A stretch of 64,000 nucleotides of DNA, from positions 44,191,689 through 44,255,688 of the forward strand of contig CM056380.1 in assembly GCA_029718625.1 (NCBI GenBank), in the 5' to 3' direction. The position numbers and the translations under genes are program-made. Below the pieces are notes generated by a model that saw only the letters and a list, made by a program, of their open reading frames with translations, did not search any database and was not told where the DNA came from. Of the stretch, positions 35,023-46,685 are shown in pieces (within the stretch, counting starts at the first letter, position 1; every line of letters begins with the position of its first letter). This stretch comes from Synaphobranchus kaupii. Its lineage: Eukaryota; Chordata; Actinopteri; Anguilliformes; Synaphobranchidae.

Positions 35023-36254
35023 CAGTTGAAGTCGGAAGTTTACATACACTTAGGTTGAAGTCATTAAAACTCATTTTTAACCACTCCACAGATTTCATGT
35101 TAGCAACTATAGTGTTGGCAAGTCAGTTAGGACATCTACTTTGTGCATGACACAAGTAATTTTTCCAACAATTGTTGACAGACAGATTATTTCACTTTTA
35201 ATTCACTATATCACAATTCCAGTGGCTCAGAAGTTTACAGACACTAAGTTGACTGTGCCTTTAAATTTTTAATATTTGGTCGCATATCCTTTGCATGCCA
35301 TGGCTTCCTGATGTCTGTGACCAAACAACATCAAAAGACTCTTGATATCTTATTTTCTGGTACTCTTACAAGCGATACTATAACGTCTCTGCATTTGAAT
35401 GGATCTCTATGGGAATTGGGGGGTTGGACTTGATTTAGCTGTAAATTACACTGGAACAGTATGGAAACACATGGTTGGCTAAATGGCTCTAAGTCATGAA
35501 GGGTCTGACGTATCAAACAAGCCTTAAGTCATCACTCTGCTGCCAGAAATACACTAGATATGGATGGATAACTTGAAGGGTTTCTTCTCCTGACTTATTT
35601 TTCCATAGAGTTTAATAGGAAAATTTGTCAGGAGAAACAACCCTTAAAGTGATCCATCCATATCTACTGCATATCTGGCAGCAGAGTGATGTTTTGAGGC
35701 TTGTTTGATATCTCAGATCTTCGGAATGTTGTCTTTAATGTCTGTTGCTCTCTCTCTCCTTGTCTGTCTCTCTCTATACGTCAGACCCTTGATGACTTAC
35801 AACCATTTTACCAATCATGTATTCCATACAGTTCCAGCATAATTTACAGCTAAATCTAGTCCCACCCCCCAATTCCCATAGAGATCCATTCAAATGCAGA
35901 GACGTTATAGTATCGCTTGTACCAGAAAATAAGATATCAAGAGTCTTTTGATGTTGTTGGGTCACAGACATCAGGAAGTCATGGCATGCAAAGGATATGC
36001 GACCAAATATTAAAAATTTAAAGGCACAGTCAACTTAGTGTATGTAAACTTCTGACCCACTGGAATTGTGATATAGTGAATTAAAAGTAAAATAATCTGT
36101 CTGTAAACAATTGTTGGAAAAATGACTTGTGTCATGCACAGAGTAGATGTCCTAACTGATTGCCAACACTATAGTTTGCTAACATGAAATCTGTGGAGTG
36201 GTTAAAAATTAGTTTTAATGACTTCAAGTGTATGTAAACTTCCGACTTCAACTG
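35023..36254. mobile_element. Fold-back Tc1/mariner MITE (Sleeping Beauty-like), complete
   Basis: It starts 'cagttgaagtcggaagttta' and ends with the exact complement 'taaacttccgacttcaactg', flanked by TA. The two halves are inverted copies of each other around about 35610. One half carries an extra CT-rich stretch (about 35710-35782) that also appears at 44063. It has no transposase frame. Confidence 0.9.
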
Positions 36255-37384
36255 TATAATTCTCTATGATATCTTACAGGCGTTCTCTCTAGAAAATCAC
36301 CAATTTTAATTTATACAAAGGGGATAGTACGGTTAAAAATATTTGGTGGGAAAAAAGTGCAGGGAACCTGGGGCTTGGTGTAGGCAAGTCTAAACATGCG
36401 TTTTCAGTTCTTGTTTGAAAGACTGGAGGGAATCCAGGAGTCTGAGATGAGCGGGGAGAGTTTTCCAGAGCCTGGGTGCAACGCAACTGAAAGCCTGTGT
36501 TCCCAGGGTAGAGAGGCGAACATGGGGGGTAATGAGGAGACCGGCAGAGTATGAGCGAAGAGAGCGGGATGGGACGTAGGCCTGGAGAAGTTCGGTCAGG
36601 TAGATGGGGGTTAAACCGTGAAGGGCTTTGAAGGTGAGGAGAAGGATTTTTTAATCAAGGCAGCCAATGCAATTTGCTGAGAACAGAATTTGCCGTGGTT
36701 ATGGGCGTGAGTTTGGGTGGCAATATGGGAAGTAAAGTTTTGGACTAGTTGGAGTTTGTTGAGGAGTGTTTGGAGGTTGAGGTTAGTGTTTAAGTGGCAT
36801 TGTGTTACATCCACTACCGTACAACTGGTTACTGCAACGTAGGTGGATTTTGGGACGTAAAAGATTGGGGGCTCGTCCGTGACAGTACCACAAATTTGAC
36901 TTTGATGCTACGCTACCTTGGGGGCTACGTTGTGTCAGCTTTGTGATTTGTAGCATGGTTAATTTGTTGCTTAGTATTACTCTGTGCTGACTATGTTACA
37001 TAGTGCTAGCGTTGTGGTTTGTAACAGTGTTACTTGGTTGCTTTGTACTACGTTGGGTCCCGCCTGTGGTAATAGTTTTGTGTGTCACTTTGAGTTATGC
37101 TACTTTGGACATTTCGTAGCGCTTGTATTGCCACTTACCACATACTGTAAGTTACCAGTAAGTGTAGTAATTTTGTCATTTTGTTGCCTTGGGTAGCGGT
37201 GGTGGAACGCTATTATCTTTACTTTCAGCTGCCTATCTTCAGAGATTACCGTTGAGTTAACCAGCTAACTAAGGTAGTGAGCGCAGGTTACGGGTAGACT
37301 GAAAGGACTGTTTGCTGTTTTAACAACACTGAAAACAGCACGACCTCGAGTGTGTTTTTGTTTTTCTACAATGGTTCTACTGGC
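36255..37384. repeat. Fish interspersed repeat and unclassified DNA
   Basis: About 36290-36800 contains 'gagttttccagagcctgggt', 'gtgaagggctttgaaggtga' and 'ttttggactagttggagttt', phrases I recall from a dispersed fish repeat. 36850-37380 has repeated 'gttgtg/gctac' words but no assigned identity. There is no gene. Confidence 0.45.
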
Positions 37385-37828
37385 CTATGAACTATTTATC
37401 AATAATGATTGAGACAACAGATTATGATTTTGCCATTCATTTGGCTTCACCAACAAAGAGTTCTGTCAGGATTCCACTTCAAAAATAAAAGTTTTTCTCA
37501 GCATTGTATCAATTAGAATGCTAACAGAGTGAAGTGATATGTTACAGTAAAAAGTTCCAGTGCAGTTGTATATCACCACTAATGGAATACCTCTTGTCCA
37601 ATCAAATTACTCAACTGGATGTAACTGTTGTATAATATTTTTAATAAAACATGTTTGACTTGTTTTGATCTATACTTGGCAGAGAGAGGCAAACTCTGAT
37701 CATTTTAGGTACGCATGCACCTACACTGGTTTACCATAAGGCTTATATAATTATGTAATGTTGGCTTATTTCATTCTGATATTGCAATTCTCTGATTAAT
37801 AGAAGGGCAACAACTCATTCTATTTCAG

Positions 37829-37864
37829 ATGGAATTTATTAAATCCATGGATACGTTGGGGGAG
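37829..37864 (+). CDS. NXPE exon 1 (start codon)
   Basis: Acceptor 'ctatttcag' directly precedes ATG, 12 codons follow, then donor 'GAG|gtgagt'. The exon and both flanks are conserved in the upstream duplicate at 2078-2113, with only a few substitutions in the last residues, which supports coding use. Confidence 0.75.
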
Positions 37865-40800
37865 GTGAGTACTACTGTATTATGCTTTTTTATACATTGC
37901 ATTTTGTCCCTGGTCTTTTTTATCTAGGTTTTCTCTGTCTCCTTACACTTCTTTTGTAGTCTATTTAGTTGTTTTTCTTGAACAAAGGCTAGATACTTCA
38001 TCCTTATGAAGATACTACACAGATCCTTATCTTGCTGCTTCACCCTGATAACAGAGACATTATATCTGGCTATAATGACCATATTTCCAGCACTTATTCA
38101 GTCTATAATGTATTTTCATTAATTTGTCCTACAGAGCACAACAGACCTTCCATCAGCTGCTGGGCCTCATTTTGGAACATGGGAATGCAAATATTCAAAA
38201 AAGAAATTAATATTCATTTTGCTGTGTGCCATACATTTTTTCTTTTTGTATTTTTCCAAATTATACAAATGGACATCAATATGGGTAACAGCAATTTAGT
38301 TTCTCATTCATTTATGGTGGCTGTTCATTCTCACTGTAAGGATTTTGGAATTCAAGAAGTCAAAATCATTTTATGCCAGTATTGTTGTTTGCATCATAGT
38401 CACCACATATTTCTTGCAATGATTTGTGTATAACTACATGATGCTACTGACATAGAGGTATATAACACACTGAAGGTATATAACAGATGAGGGCTATTCC
38501 AGGGTAGGTCACCATCAGTAAAATTGTATTATTCTCTCAGCAAACATTTTTATATCTAACTGCATAAAGATGGACAAGTAATAAACATGAAAAAAACAGA
38601 TAATGTCAAACCACTTGATTAATTTGCCTCCAATATAAAACATCCATCATCTATTTGGATTGATATCAGGTGATTGCTCAATCAATGTAAGTAAATAGTC
38701 AATGTGCAAGACCATATGTTTAATCTTCTTTTTAACAGTTTTATAGCTGCAAATGGGGGAAAAAACTTGAATATAAAATGAATCCGATTCTCCATTTGTA
38801 CATACGAAGAAAGGAGGCCAGAATCATAAATACTACAGTGTTCCTAATTTTACCAATAGAGGGCACCGTGAATTCATTTAGAATTGAAATGATGTTATTA
38901 CATAAGAATATAAGAATACTTTAAAAATGTATTTGAACCAAATGAAAAAGTGACAAATGTACTAAGTTTTTATTTATTCTTCTAGAAACTCATTTATGCT
39001 ATCATAAAAAAGAGAGGGAGAGAGTGAAAGGGATGTTGAAGATGGTTATTGGGGTGCGGGTTAGGGTTTAGATTTATATGTTTCTTTGAACATTATTCCC
39101 TGCTTTGAGTATCCAACACAGTTAAATCTCAAATGAGGCTTTTCAATCCCATGTTCTGTCATTGCAGGAGCAACCTAAGACCCCCCACAAAGAAATGACT
39201 GTAGATGAAATAATATTCTCATTATCATGGGCTCCCTCAACCTCCAACTTCACCTCTTTCAAGAACTGTTCCAGTGCTGAGCACAGTGTGGTCAGGCAAG
39301 AGCAGCCTAGGGCCCAGTACTGTGTGGGAGATACACTGGATGTGCTGGTGGAGATGAGGAACTATGCAGGACATCCAAAAGCCTATGGCGGAGACTTCAT
39401 CGTGGCCCGGATCTACTCTCAGAAGCTCCAGGCAGGCGCATCAGGAGACGTCACTGACTTCCTCAACGGCTCCTACCGCGCGCGTTTCAGCTTGTTTTGG
39501 CCCGGAGAGGTTCAAGTCTCTGTCCGGCTGATCCACTCCTCCGAGGCAGTTAAGATCCTCCAGAGAGACAGGATGCAGAGCTACAGTAAGGTCATGCACA
39601 TTGGAACCTTCATCAATGGGAGCAAAAGGGAGACGTCTCAGTGCGGCCTCCGGCTGAGCTCAGACCGAGCTCTGTGTGAGTACAGGAAGAAGGAGGATGG
39701 AGAATATTACGCCTGCTACCGGCCCCAGACCCTTCCCTGTGACTCTCTGACCACCATGCAGGGCTCCTTCCCCCAAGGCCCTCATCTCACGAAGGACGAA
39801 GCTCAGCTATTAGCCTGGTAAGGCATGTGCTACTCAAAATGTTGTGCGTGTGCTGATCTAATGCCTCCCAATATGGTAGATTACACTTCTGCTGGTGAAG
39901 TCTCACCTGCTGCCCAAAAAGGTTTAGTTTAACTTATTCAGTTAAACTCTAAATAAGTTACACAACTTCTGTCATGCTTATGAATAAACTAGAAATATTT
40001 CTTAATCTTATGATGGAGGAATTATATCCTCATGCTTGTATTTTTAATGTTCCTGATTTGAAGGGATCAAAACAAAAATGTTTTTACATTATAGATGATT
40101 GTATATTCAGATCCAGAATATCGAATGGGAAGTAAATTGCCATATAATTTTACATTGCAGGAGCTATATTTGATTGAAATAAAACTTGAATTATATTTTA
40201 CGTATAAACCCTTCTGTTTGGCTGGCCTTTGCTTGGGGCCTTCCTGCTATAGTATCTGCCATTGGCTTTGACCAATATTTGCCTTAAAACTCAACTGAAA
40301 TGGTATTGGGTGCAGCTGATGTGGGTGAGTTGAAATAGTTTTCAGTAAAGGTCTGTTAAACATCTAAATGTCATGTTCTTAATTGTATTTTGAAGGGAAA
40401 ACACTGGAATAGAAATAAAAAACAGCTTCAACCATGTGACAGTCGTTGGTTGTACTGGTATGTTCCTTTTTGCTTGTGCCTGTCACTCCAAGGCCGAACA
40501 GATCAAAAGCCGACGCAATTGACACCACATATCCAGTTGGATAGCGCGCAACACCAAGTTGGACAGCCCGCGCCACCCAGTTGGATAGCTCGGAGATGCC
40601 CAATTTGATGTCGCTGATTGGACAGGAATTCACTAATCTCTCACATTTCCGTAAAACCAAAGTTTGTTTGCAGGGTCATTTGAATCATAACGATAATAAA
40701 AGTTTTTTGTTGTTTGTCATTTTAATTTTCAATCTGTAATTCCAGTGACGTAGAAAGATATTTAGGAGAACTTATCCGATGTTTAGTTTAGGAATATGGG

Positions 40801-43800
40801 AAACAGTCATTGAACATGATCAGACTGATCTGTCATTGAACATGAGTAGAGACTGATCTGTCATTGAACATGAGCAGAGACTGATCTGTCATTGAACATG
40901 AGCAGAGACTGATCTGTCATTGAACATGAGCAGAGACTGATCTGTCATTGAACATGAGCAGAGACTGATCTGTCATTGAACATGAGCAGAGACTGATCTG
41001 TCATTGAACATGAGCAGAGACTGATCTGAATGCAGACATGAAGGAGCAAACACTAAAATAAGTAAAATAAGTATGTAATTAATCACATTCATGAAATGAA
41101 ATAGTTAGTTCAAAGTGCTGTTTTCTCATATTTTTAAAACAAATTGGGAAATATTTTAATACAACAGCAAAAATTAAGCAACAAAAAACATAAATATGCT
41201 ATTTATTTAAAAGAATAATCCCTGCCCTTTCATATATTTAGCTATCTTCCACATTGCTCTTGTGTTCTCTAGCCTGTGTTGTCCAAGCCTGAAATGGGTA
41301 CTCACTGTCATCCCGCGGACATCCTGCGCAATCCAGTTGGATAGCGCAGAGCGACCCAGTAGGATCGCTCGCGCTACCCAACTGCATATGTGGAAATGTC
41401 CACTGGGTATCTCGCGATGTCCACTGGGTGGTGCCGGATGACTGGATAGGTAGTGTCTTGTTAACTGGATATATCTCGCTTAAAAACTGGGTAGAGCAGA
41501 GCAACTGGATATACGGTGTCTAGTTTGTGTTGGCTTTTGAACTGTTCGGTTCTCCATAATATACATATACCTTGTACCTTTCTGCTAATAGATGGCTTAA
41601 GCCAAGCAGGGATGGGATTGGTTAGTGCTTGGATGGGAGACCTGTAAAAATTGTTTGGCCAGCAGGGGGCAATACTATTGAGACCTAGTAAACCTACCAA
41701 TGCAATGACAGGGACACCATAGGAGAGACTTTTGGAGGAGATGTTAAACTTAAGTCATTATGACTGACTGTGGTTTTTAAATATCTCCCTACACTTTTCG
41801 CAAAGAGTAGGGGTGTTCCCTGGAATCCTGGCCATATTCACAATCTGGCTCTCTCAATCTGGCTACCTAACTATCCCTGGGTGTAACTGGCCAAGTGGTT
41901 TCTTCCCTCTCTACCTTGAATTACGTATGATATGAGCTTTCACACATCAGTCAAGGTAAGTGTGTAATGTCAGCTTTCTGTCTCAACATGGCTGCCATTG
42001 GTGGTGGTTCAGGTGATGTTCTTGATGTGCTTTGAGATTGTGCTGTAGGAATGCATAATATTAAGAAAACATTTTACATTTATATATTAATAAGGCATGC
42101 TCTTAAACAATGGTTATTGTAGTATGCTGTAGATAGAGAAAAGATTATGTACCTTGGTCCTATGTTTAGGAAAGAGTAAGAGATTTCCTATGGCGAATTC
42201 ACTAATTGCTGCTAATTGTCTGCCACCTGTATGACATCATGGCTGTGGTTAATTTACACCTTTGTTCTCAGAGAGGCTGTATGCTGATGAAGGCTGTGTA
42301 GCCGAAACATGTCCGTGACTGCTGCTATTAAAAAAATGTAAACTTATATTGGAGTGCTGGCCGTTTTCTTTTCTTACTGTAGGAATGCAATCCATTATTT
42401 AAATTCACTCCATGACATATACAAGGCAGTATTGTTGTTTTATGAATCACAATGGGATAATGTTTTTATGATTATGTTGTTTGCATTAACTCCTAAGATC
42501 ATTGGTGTAGATCAATTTAAATTCCAACAACTACACCATCCTTTTAAAACTATAGCCTGACTCATAGCCACAATATTGAACATCATGGAGGCAATTAGTA
42601 TATATTTCCTATGTGCTTTCAACCATCTCTTTTTCTCTCTGCCTTTTTCAATCTTTCAGGAGCAACCCACAGACCTACTGAAAAGTGTGTGGCAGGAATG
42701 AATTCCCCTTTTCCTGGGGGATATTTCTATTCAAACAGGTGGTCTTCATCCTTCTGTCAGACAGGCCACATCCTCAGTGAAGTTGCCATTATCAGCTGTT
42801 TAACGGGAAAGACTCTCTACCTATTGGGTGACTCTACTGTGCGCCAGTGGATGGAGCATTTGGAAAGGAAGCTGAAAGGTAATGACTTAGACAACTCAAA
42901 GGGATAAAATACAAGAGCTTGGGTTTACACTTGCTGAAGGCAGGAATGTCAGTGTACACTGTCGCCACTTTGGCGTGGCCTGTCTGCAATATCATGTCTG
43001 CTGTTGCGATACATCAGCCATTTTCAACAGCCAACATATACAATATATGAGTTCCTGATTCTTTTGATCACAGCAGTGAATGTTTGAACATCATGCAATT
43101 TTCTCTTAGCAACTACTGAAAACGTAACTTCACAAATCATAAGTCTCGTCATGAATCGTAAGAGGTACCGGTCTCATTCCATGGTGCTGAAAAGAATAGC
43201 AAGTTAGGGACTCTTAAATTGTAATGGACAGGCAGAGTGGCATGTCCAGTTAAAGCACTAGTCCTTTGTGCACTGACCTGATTACCCCCAAGTCCAGAAC
43301 CGAATCCTGCCGATTGGAATTAGGTTTGGATTTCCGTCGTGCAAAGCACAGTTGGCCACTCTGCACCACTTTGTCGAAAGGTACCTAAAAGATCCCATTT
43401 GTTCATTGTGTTTCCTCAGGTCTGAGTTTCATAACACAAGAGACTCATTCTCTCTCATTGTTGGCTGTTGATGCCCATAACAACATCACTGTCCATTGGA
43501 TAAAGCATTGTCATCCCTGGATTAGCTTTCAGACAGCCTTAAAACCAGGAATAGTCACCATTCCTGAAATACTGGACAGCATAGCAGTTGGTGGCGGGCA
43601 GGAGGATGTGATAGTGGTCATTGGAATTGGCCAGCATTTCCGGCCCTACCCCCCAGAAGTCTTTATCCGAAGGCTCCAAAATGTCCGCCGGGCGATCCTG
43701 CGGTTATACGCCCGCAGTCCCCAGGCACATGTTTTTATAAAGCTGGAGAACAACAGGAACTTGAATGCACCCATGATGCTATACAGTGACTGGTACGGCT

Positions 43801-43967
43801 ACATGCAGAATCTGGCTCAGAGGAAGGTGTTTGAGGACATGAAAGTTGGTCTGGTAGATGCCTGGGACATGACTGTGGCCGCCAACAGTTTTGCCATTCA
43901 CCCTAATGAAGTCATTGTTTCTAATGAGCTGGCTGTGGCCTTGTCCTTCTTCTGTCATTATACATAG
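37829..43967 (+). CDS. NXPE-family gene (neurexophilin-like + PC-esterase), complete six-exon model
   Basis: Exons 37829-37864, 38135-38284, 39168-39817, 40396-40457, 42660-42878 and 43420-43967 have GT-AG borders with phases 0, 0, 2, 1 and 1 that match throughout. They join into 1665 bases, 554 residues plus stop, close to the family's usual 540-560. Residues 32-52 form a Lys-rich start and a hydrophobic signal anchor, so the product is probably a type II or secreted glycoprotein. Residues about 80-275 form the neurexophilin-like domain with Asn-glycosylation sequons. Residues about 300-554 form the PC-esterase domain, with GDST (Ser358) as the likely nucleophile and Asp519 and His533 as candidate partners. 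The start ATG is the first codon of an exon after an acceptor, so a 5'UTR exon probably lies upstream. Which NXPE member it is remains undecided. Confidence 0.88.
38135..38284 (+). CDS. NXPE exon 2 (signal anchor)
   Basis: Acceptor 'tgtcctacag', 50 codons, donor 'TGG|gtaaca'. It encodes a basic stretch (YSKKK) then 16 hydrophobic residues (LIFILLCAIHFFFLYF). Reading on past the chosen donor reaches a stop within a few codons, which supports the donor. A longer frame here (38032-38433) is in another register and is rejected. Confidence 0.75.
39168..39817 (+). CDS. NXPE exon 3 (neurexophilin-like domain)
   Basis: Acceptor 'tcattgcag' and donor 'TG|gtaagg'. Recognisable family features are an N-terminal linker with a 'SWAPSTSNFTSF' segment, 'GDTLDVLVEM', 'KAYGGDFIVARI', 'LFWPGEVQVSVRLIHSSEAV' and paired cysteines in 'YACYRPQTLPC'. 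Sequons NFT, NCS and two NGS suggest a glycosylated, extracytosolic domain. Confidence 0.9.
40396..40457 (+). CDS. NXPE exon 4 (62 bp bridging exon)
   Basis: This short exon was found by requiring a phase 2 to phase 1 bridge. Acceptor 'attttgaag', donor 'G|gtatgt'. It encodes 20 whole codons including 'TGIEIKNSFNHVTVVG', which resembles the 'SGVNIK...VTV' bridge before the esterase domain in NXPE proteins. It joins exon 3 and exon 5 in frame with no stop. The acceptor has a weak pyrimidine tract. Confidence 0.75.
40494..41549. mobile_element. Fold-back element with subterminal repeats, in NXPE intron 4
   Basis: 'ccgaacagatcaaaagcc' at 40494-40511 pairs with 'ggcttttgaactgttcgg' at 41532-41549, and the symmetry extends about 50 bp inward to 'atatccagttg'. 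Inside each end are degenerate tandem copies of 'ccagttggatagcgcg', in opposite orientation at the two ends. The centre holds the 28 bp tandem array. There is no coding frame. It starts only 36 bp after the exon 4 donor. Confidence 0.7.
40807..41028. repeat. 28 bp tandem repeat, eight copies
   Basis: One 26 bp copy is followed by seven 28 bp copies built on 'tcattgaacatgagcagaga' plus 'ctgatctg'. The last six are identical. There are no spacers, so it is a minisatellite. Confidence 0.95.
41575..42065 (+). repeat. 5S-rRNA-headed SINE (SINE3/V-SINE-like)
   Basis: The head 'aagccaagcagggatgggat' and 'ggttagtgcttggatgggag' closely follows the internal promoter of 5S rRNA (A box, intermediate element, C box). 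It is followed by a body containing 'agcagggggcaatac', 'gagatgttaaac' and 'aaagagtaggggtgt', and a tail with 'tgctttgagattgtg'. This order fits 5S-derived fish SINEs. It lies in the sense orientation in NXPE intron 4. Confidence 0.75.
42660..42878 (+). CDS. NXPE exon 5 (start of PC-esterase domain)
   Basis: Acceptor 'caatctttcag', donor 'AAAG|gtaatg', phase 1 at both ends. It contains 'PGGYFYSNRWSSSFCQ' and the nucleophile motif 'LYLLGDSTVRQWMEHL' typical of PC-esterase/GDSL-like proteins. Confidence 0.9.
43420..43967 (+). CDS. NXPE exon 6 (end of PC-esterase domain)
   Basis: Acceptor 'tgtttcctcag', stop TAG at 43965-43967. It encodes the rest of the esterase domain, including 'VVIGIGQHFRPYPPEVFIRRL', 'RAILRLYARSPQAHVFIK', 'YSDWYGY' and the C-terminal 'VDAWDMT...IHPNEV', which holds the candidate catalytic Asp and His. 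No AATAAA is seen soon after the stop; the nearest candidate is in the AAT repeat at 44560-44580. Confidence 0.92.
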
Positions 43968-44062
43968 GTGCTCTCTGAAATGTTACTTTGTCATTGTATA
44001 TATTTTGGTACTTTTATTTGTAAATTGCATTTGGAGATATGTTGATAGTAAAAGTACATTGT

Positions 44063-44547
44063 CGGAATGTTGTCTTTAATGTCTGTTGCTCTCTCTCTCC
44101 TTGTCTGTCTCTCTCTATACGTCAGACCCTTGATGACTTACAACCATTTTACCAATCATGTATTCCATACAGTTCCAGCATAATTTACAGCTAAATCTAG
44201 TCCCACCCCCCAATTCCCATAGAGATCCATTCAAATGCAGAGACGTTATAGTATCGCTTGTAAGAGTGCCAGAAAATAAGATATTAAGAGTCTTTTGATG
44301 TTGTTGGGTCACAGACATCAGGAAGTCATGGCATGCAAAGCCAAAGGATATGCAACCAAATATTAAAAATTTAAAGGCAGTCACCTTCGTGTATGTATAC
44401 TTCTGGCCCACTGGAATTGTGATATAGTGAATTAAAAGTGAAATAATCTGTCTGTAAACAATTGCTGTAAAAATTACTTGTGTCATGCACAAAGTAGATG
44501 TCGTAACTGACTTGCCAACACTATAGTTTGCTAACATGAAATCTGTG
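44063..44547. mobile_element. Half Tc1-like fold-back MITE sharing an internal junction with the 35023 copy
   Basis: From 'tcggaatgttgtctttaatg' onward it follows 35717-36203 almost base for base, including the CT-rich stretch, then ends without the terminal repeat at 'aaatctgtg'. It starts about 100 bp after the NXPE stop codon. Confidence 0.8.
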
Positions 44548-44551
44548 TAAT

Positions 44552-44620
44552 CATAATAATAATAATAATAATAATAAATATAGCCGCAAGCAGCAATTGG
44601 GGGGGTTGAGCCGTTAAAAG
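44552..44620. repeat. (AAT)n microsatellite and repeat terminus
   Basis: AAT/ATA triplets at 44552-44579 run into 'atagccgcaagcagcaattg ggggggttgag'. This resembles the terminus of the repeat family at 2365-3903 and 62431. Confidence 0.7.
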
Positions 44621-46103
44621 CCTAAAGAAAGTCAAGTATATACGACATTTAAGAACATAAAAGCAATATGACAAAAAATAAAGTAAAGTTTGAAGGGACA
44701 GGCAAACTTGAAGTTAGCTTGAGAAACCCAAGCATGGTAGTAAAAATATTCAAAAAAGACTAATGGTAGTAGGCTAATGGGCTAGTGCACACTGGACTTG
44801 TAATTACTGTAGTAGGCTAGTAGTAGTACTAGATGTTTTGCTGGTTTAGTTAACATTGTGTTCTGCTAGCAGTAATATTAGTTTGGGTTGAACTCACATT
44901 GATTTTGCTAACTGAGCTTGCCAGAGATGTCATCTGTTTAAACCCAACTCTAGCCTACTCACAGCGGTGTCTTCCAGAAATATCAACTAAAACGTTATGT
45001 ACAAACAAATAAGGCTAAGACTTAACTTCAGGGTGGGACTGACATCCTGATAGGTGACGAATGTACTGTCTCACAGTTTTATTGGTTCACCTTAGTAGGC
45101 TATTAAGATTGAAATATTTTAATTAACCTAGTTGATGCATTTTCTTTTTGGAATGTTTTATTTTAGAATCACTATTTGTCGTTATGGAGGCTACTCGTAA
45201 CCTGGTTTACACTTACATGTATTTTTTAAGTCATTAACTATTTAATTGTGTTGAGCTAGTAGCTTTAATAACCATGCCATGCTGAGCATGTATAATGTTG
45301 AATGAAGTGTCTATCATATTTAGCCTAGTAGCCGAGCTATAGGCTATTAAATACAATGGATGCAAATGCAGCCCATGTATTTTAGAACTGATATAGGCTA
45401 CTACATACTTAGGCTACTTGTTATCACGTGTGGTATTTTTGAGAAGCATGCAATACTGAGCATTTTGACAGTTAAATTAAGTTTCTACTGCATTCAGTGG
45501 TTGCCTATAGCGCTTTTTGTCAAGCCGCTTATCAAACAATTATCCCGATTTCATTTCCACAATTAAAAAGTAATTGGCACCAATTAAGCACAGATTGACA
45601 GCGATGTTTAACACTCGCGTGTTAAAGTCAGTCATACAGACATGCGGCAATATTTAGAAATTTTGCTTGAAGCAGTGGGGAATAGTCACATTTTGAATGA
45701 CAGCACGCAGTTATCTAACATTTAACGTGCACATAAATCGTTAAAGAAATAGTAGGCTAGCTATTAATAAGAATGAAAAGGTTTGCAGCAGAGGTATACG
45801 CCTATTTTTTTTAAATAAATGACATAAAAATGGTCATGTACAATGTTCAGATGAAAAATCAAGGTTCTAAACTCCGTGATTAAATTTGAACAAGGTCAGT
45901 TTAACAGTTTTTTTGTCATTGATTGACGATGCTTGGTGAACACTTGTCCGTTTAAAGACGCATCTTTCTGCATCGACAGAGTTGGTTACAACAGACAAGT
46001 AGGCTAGCCTATCGTTTTGCCTTTCGTGTGAGGTTTGGAAATGGTTTCCTTATCTGTAGCCATCTCTGAATTCGCCCAGTGACATTGCAGTGCCATTTTC
46101 TTG
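44620..46103. other. Non-coding, nothing recognised
   Basis: No exon with splice signals or protein similarity, and no clear repeat ends. It may include old repeat sequence linked to the terminus at 44580. Confidence 0.4.
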
Positions 46104-46111
46104 TCCTCGCC

Positions 46112-46317
46112 CAGGGGTAGGGAACCCTGGTCCTGGAGAGCCGCAGGGTCTGCTGGTTTTTGTTTTCACCTTAAATACAGCAACTACTTACACCAAAGAA
46201 ACCAGGTGAGATGAGTTAACTGTGTAATCAACTGCTTTAATTGATCAATTAAGAGGGGAGTAACAACTAAAACCAGCAGATCCTGCGGCTCTCCAGGACC
46301 AGGCTTCCCTACCCCTG
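46112..46317. mobile_element. 206 bp hAT-type MITE with perfect 8 bp duplication
   Basis: The ends 'caggggtagggaaccctggt' and the near complement ending 'cttccctacccctg' pair over more than 45 bp. TCCTCGCC flanks both sides (46104-46111 and 46318-46325). An 8 bp duplication and CAGGGG ends are typical of hAT MITEs. Confidence 0.92.
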
Positions 46318-46685
46318 TCCTCGCCTAATAATGAAGGCTGGATGTTCGTCAGGGAACTTACACCGTTTTTAGTTTCCTGATTTTTCGGCAGTTTACCTGA
46401 ACGTAGCCTATTCTGCAGTGTTATTTGTACAGGCTCCCTTATACATTCGAAACATATTGCCAAATTCTAGGAGAAACACAGTGTGACATACGCTACAGAT
46501 TCTAGATTTTTGTCAGTTGTTACTGTTTAATCAGATGTTTGACGGTGCTACAGTCGCGCATGTTATTTCAGTCGTCTGCTGCGCATGGAATCTATATTAA
46601 TTTAATAAAATTAACTTTCGTTTAAAACACTGCAAGATGTGACGCTTTTTCAGTTTTCCGTGATTTTGAATAACCGCACCATGAC

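Noticed and set aside
40807..41028. CRISPR-like array of 28 bp repeats
   Set aside because: The copies are directly adjacent with no spacers and lie in a fish gene intron, so it is a minisatellite.
43211..43413. Possible short retroelement in NXPE intron 5
   Set aside because: A 'cgaatcctgccga'-like stretch hints at a B box, but no A box at proper spacing or known tail could be seen.
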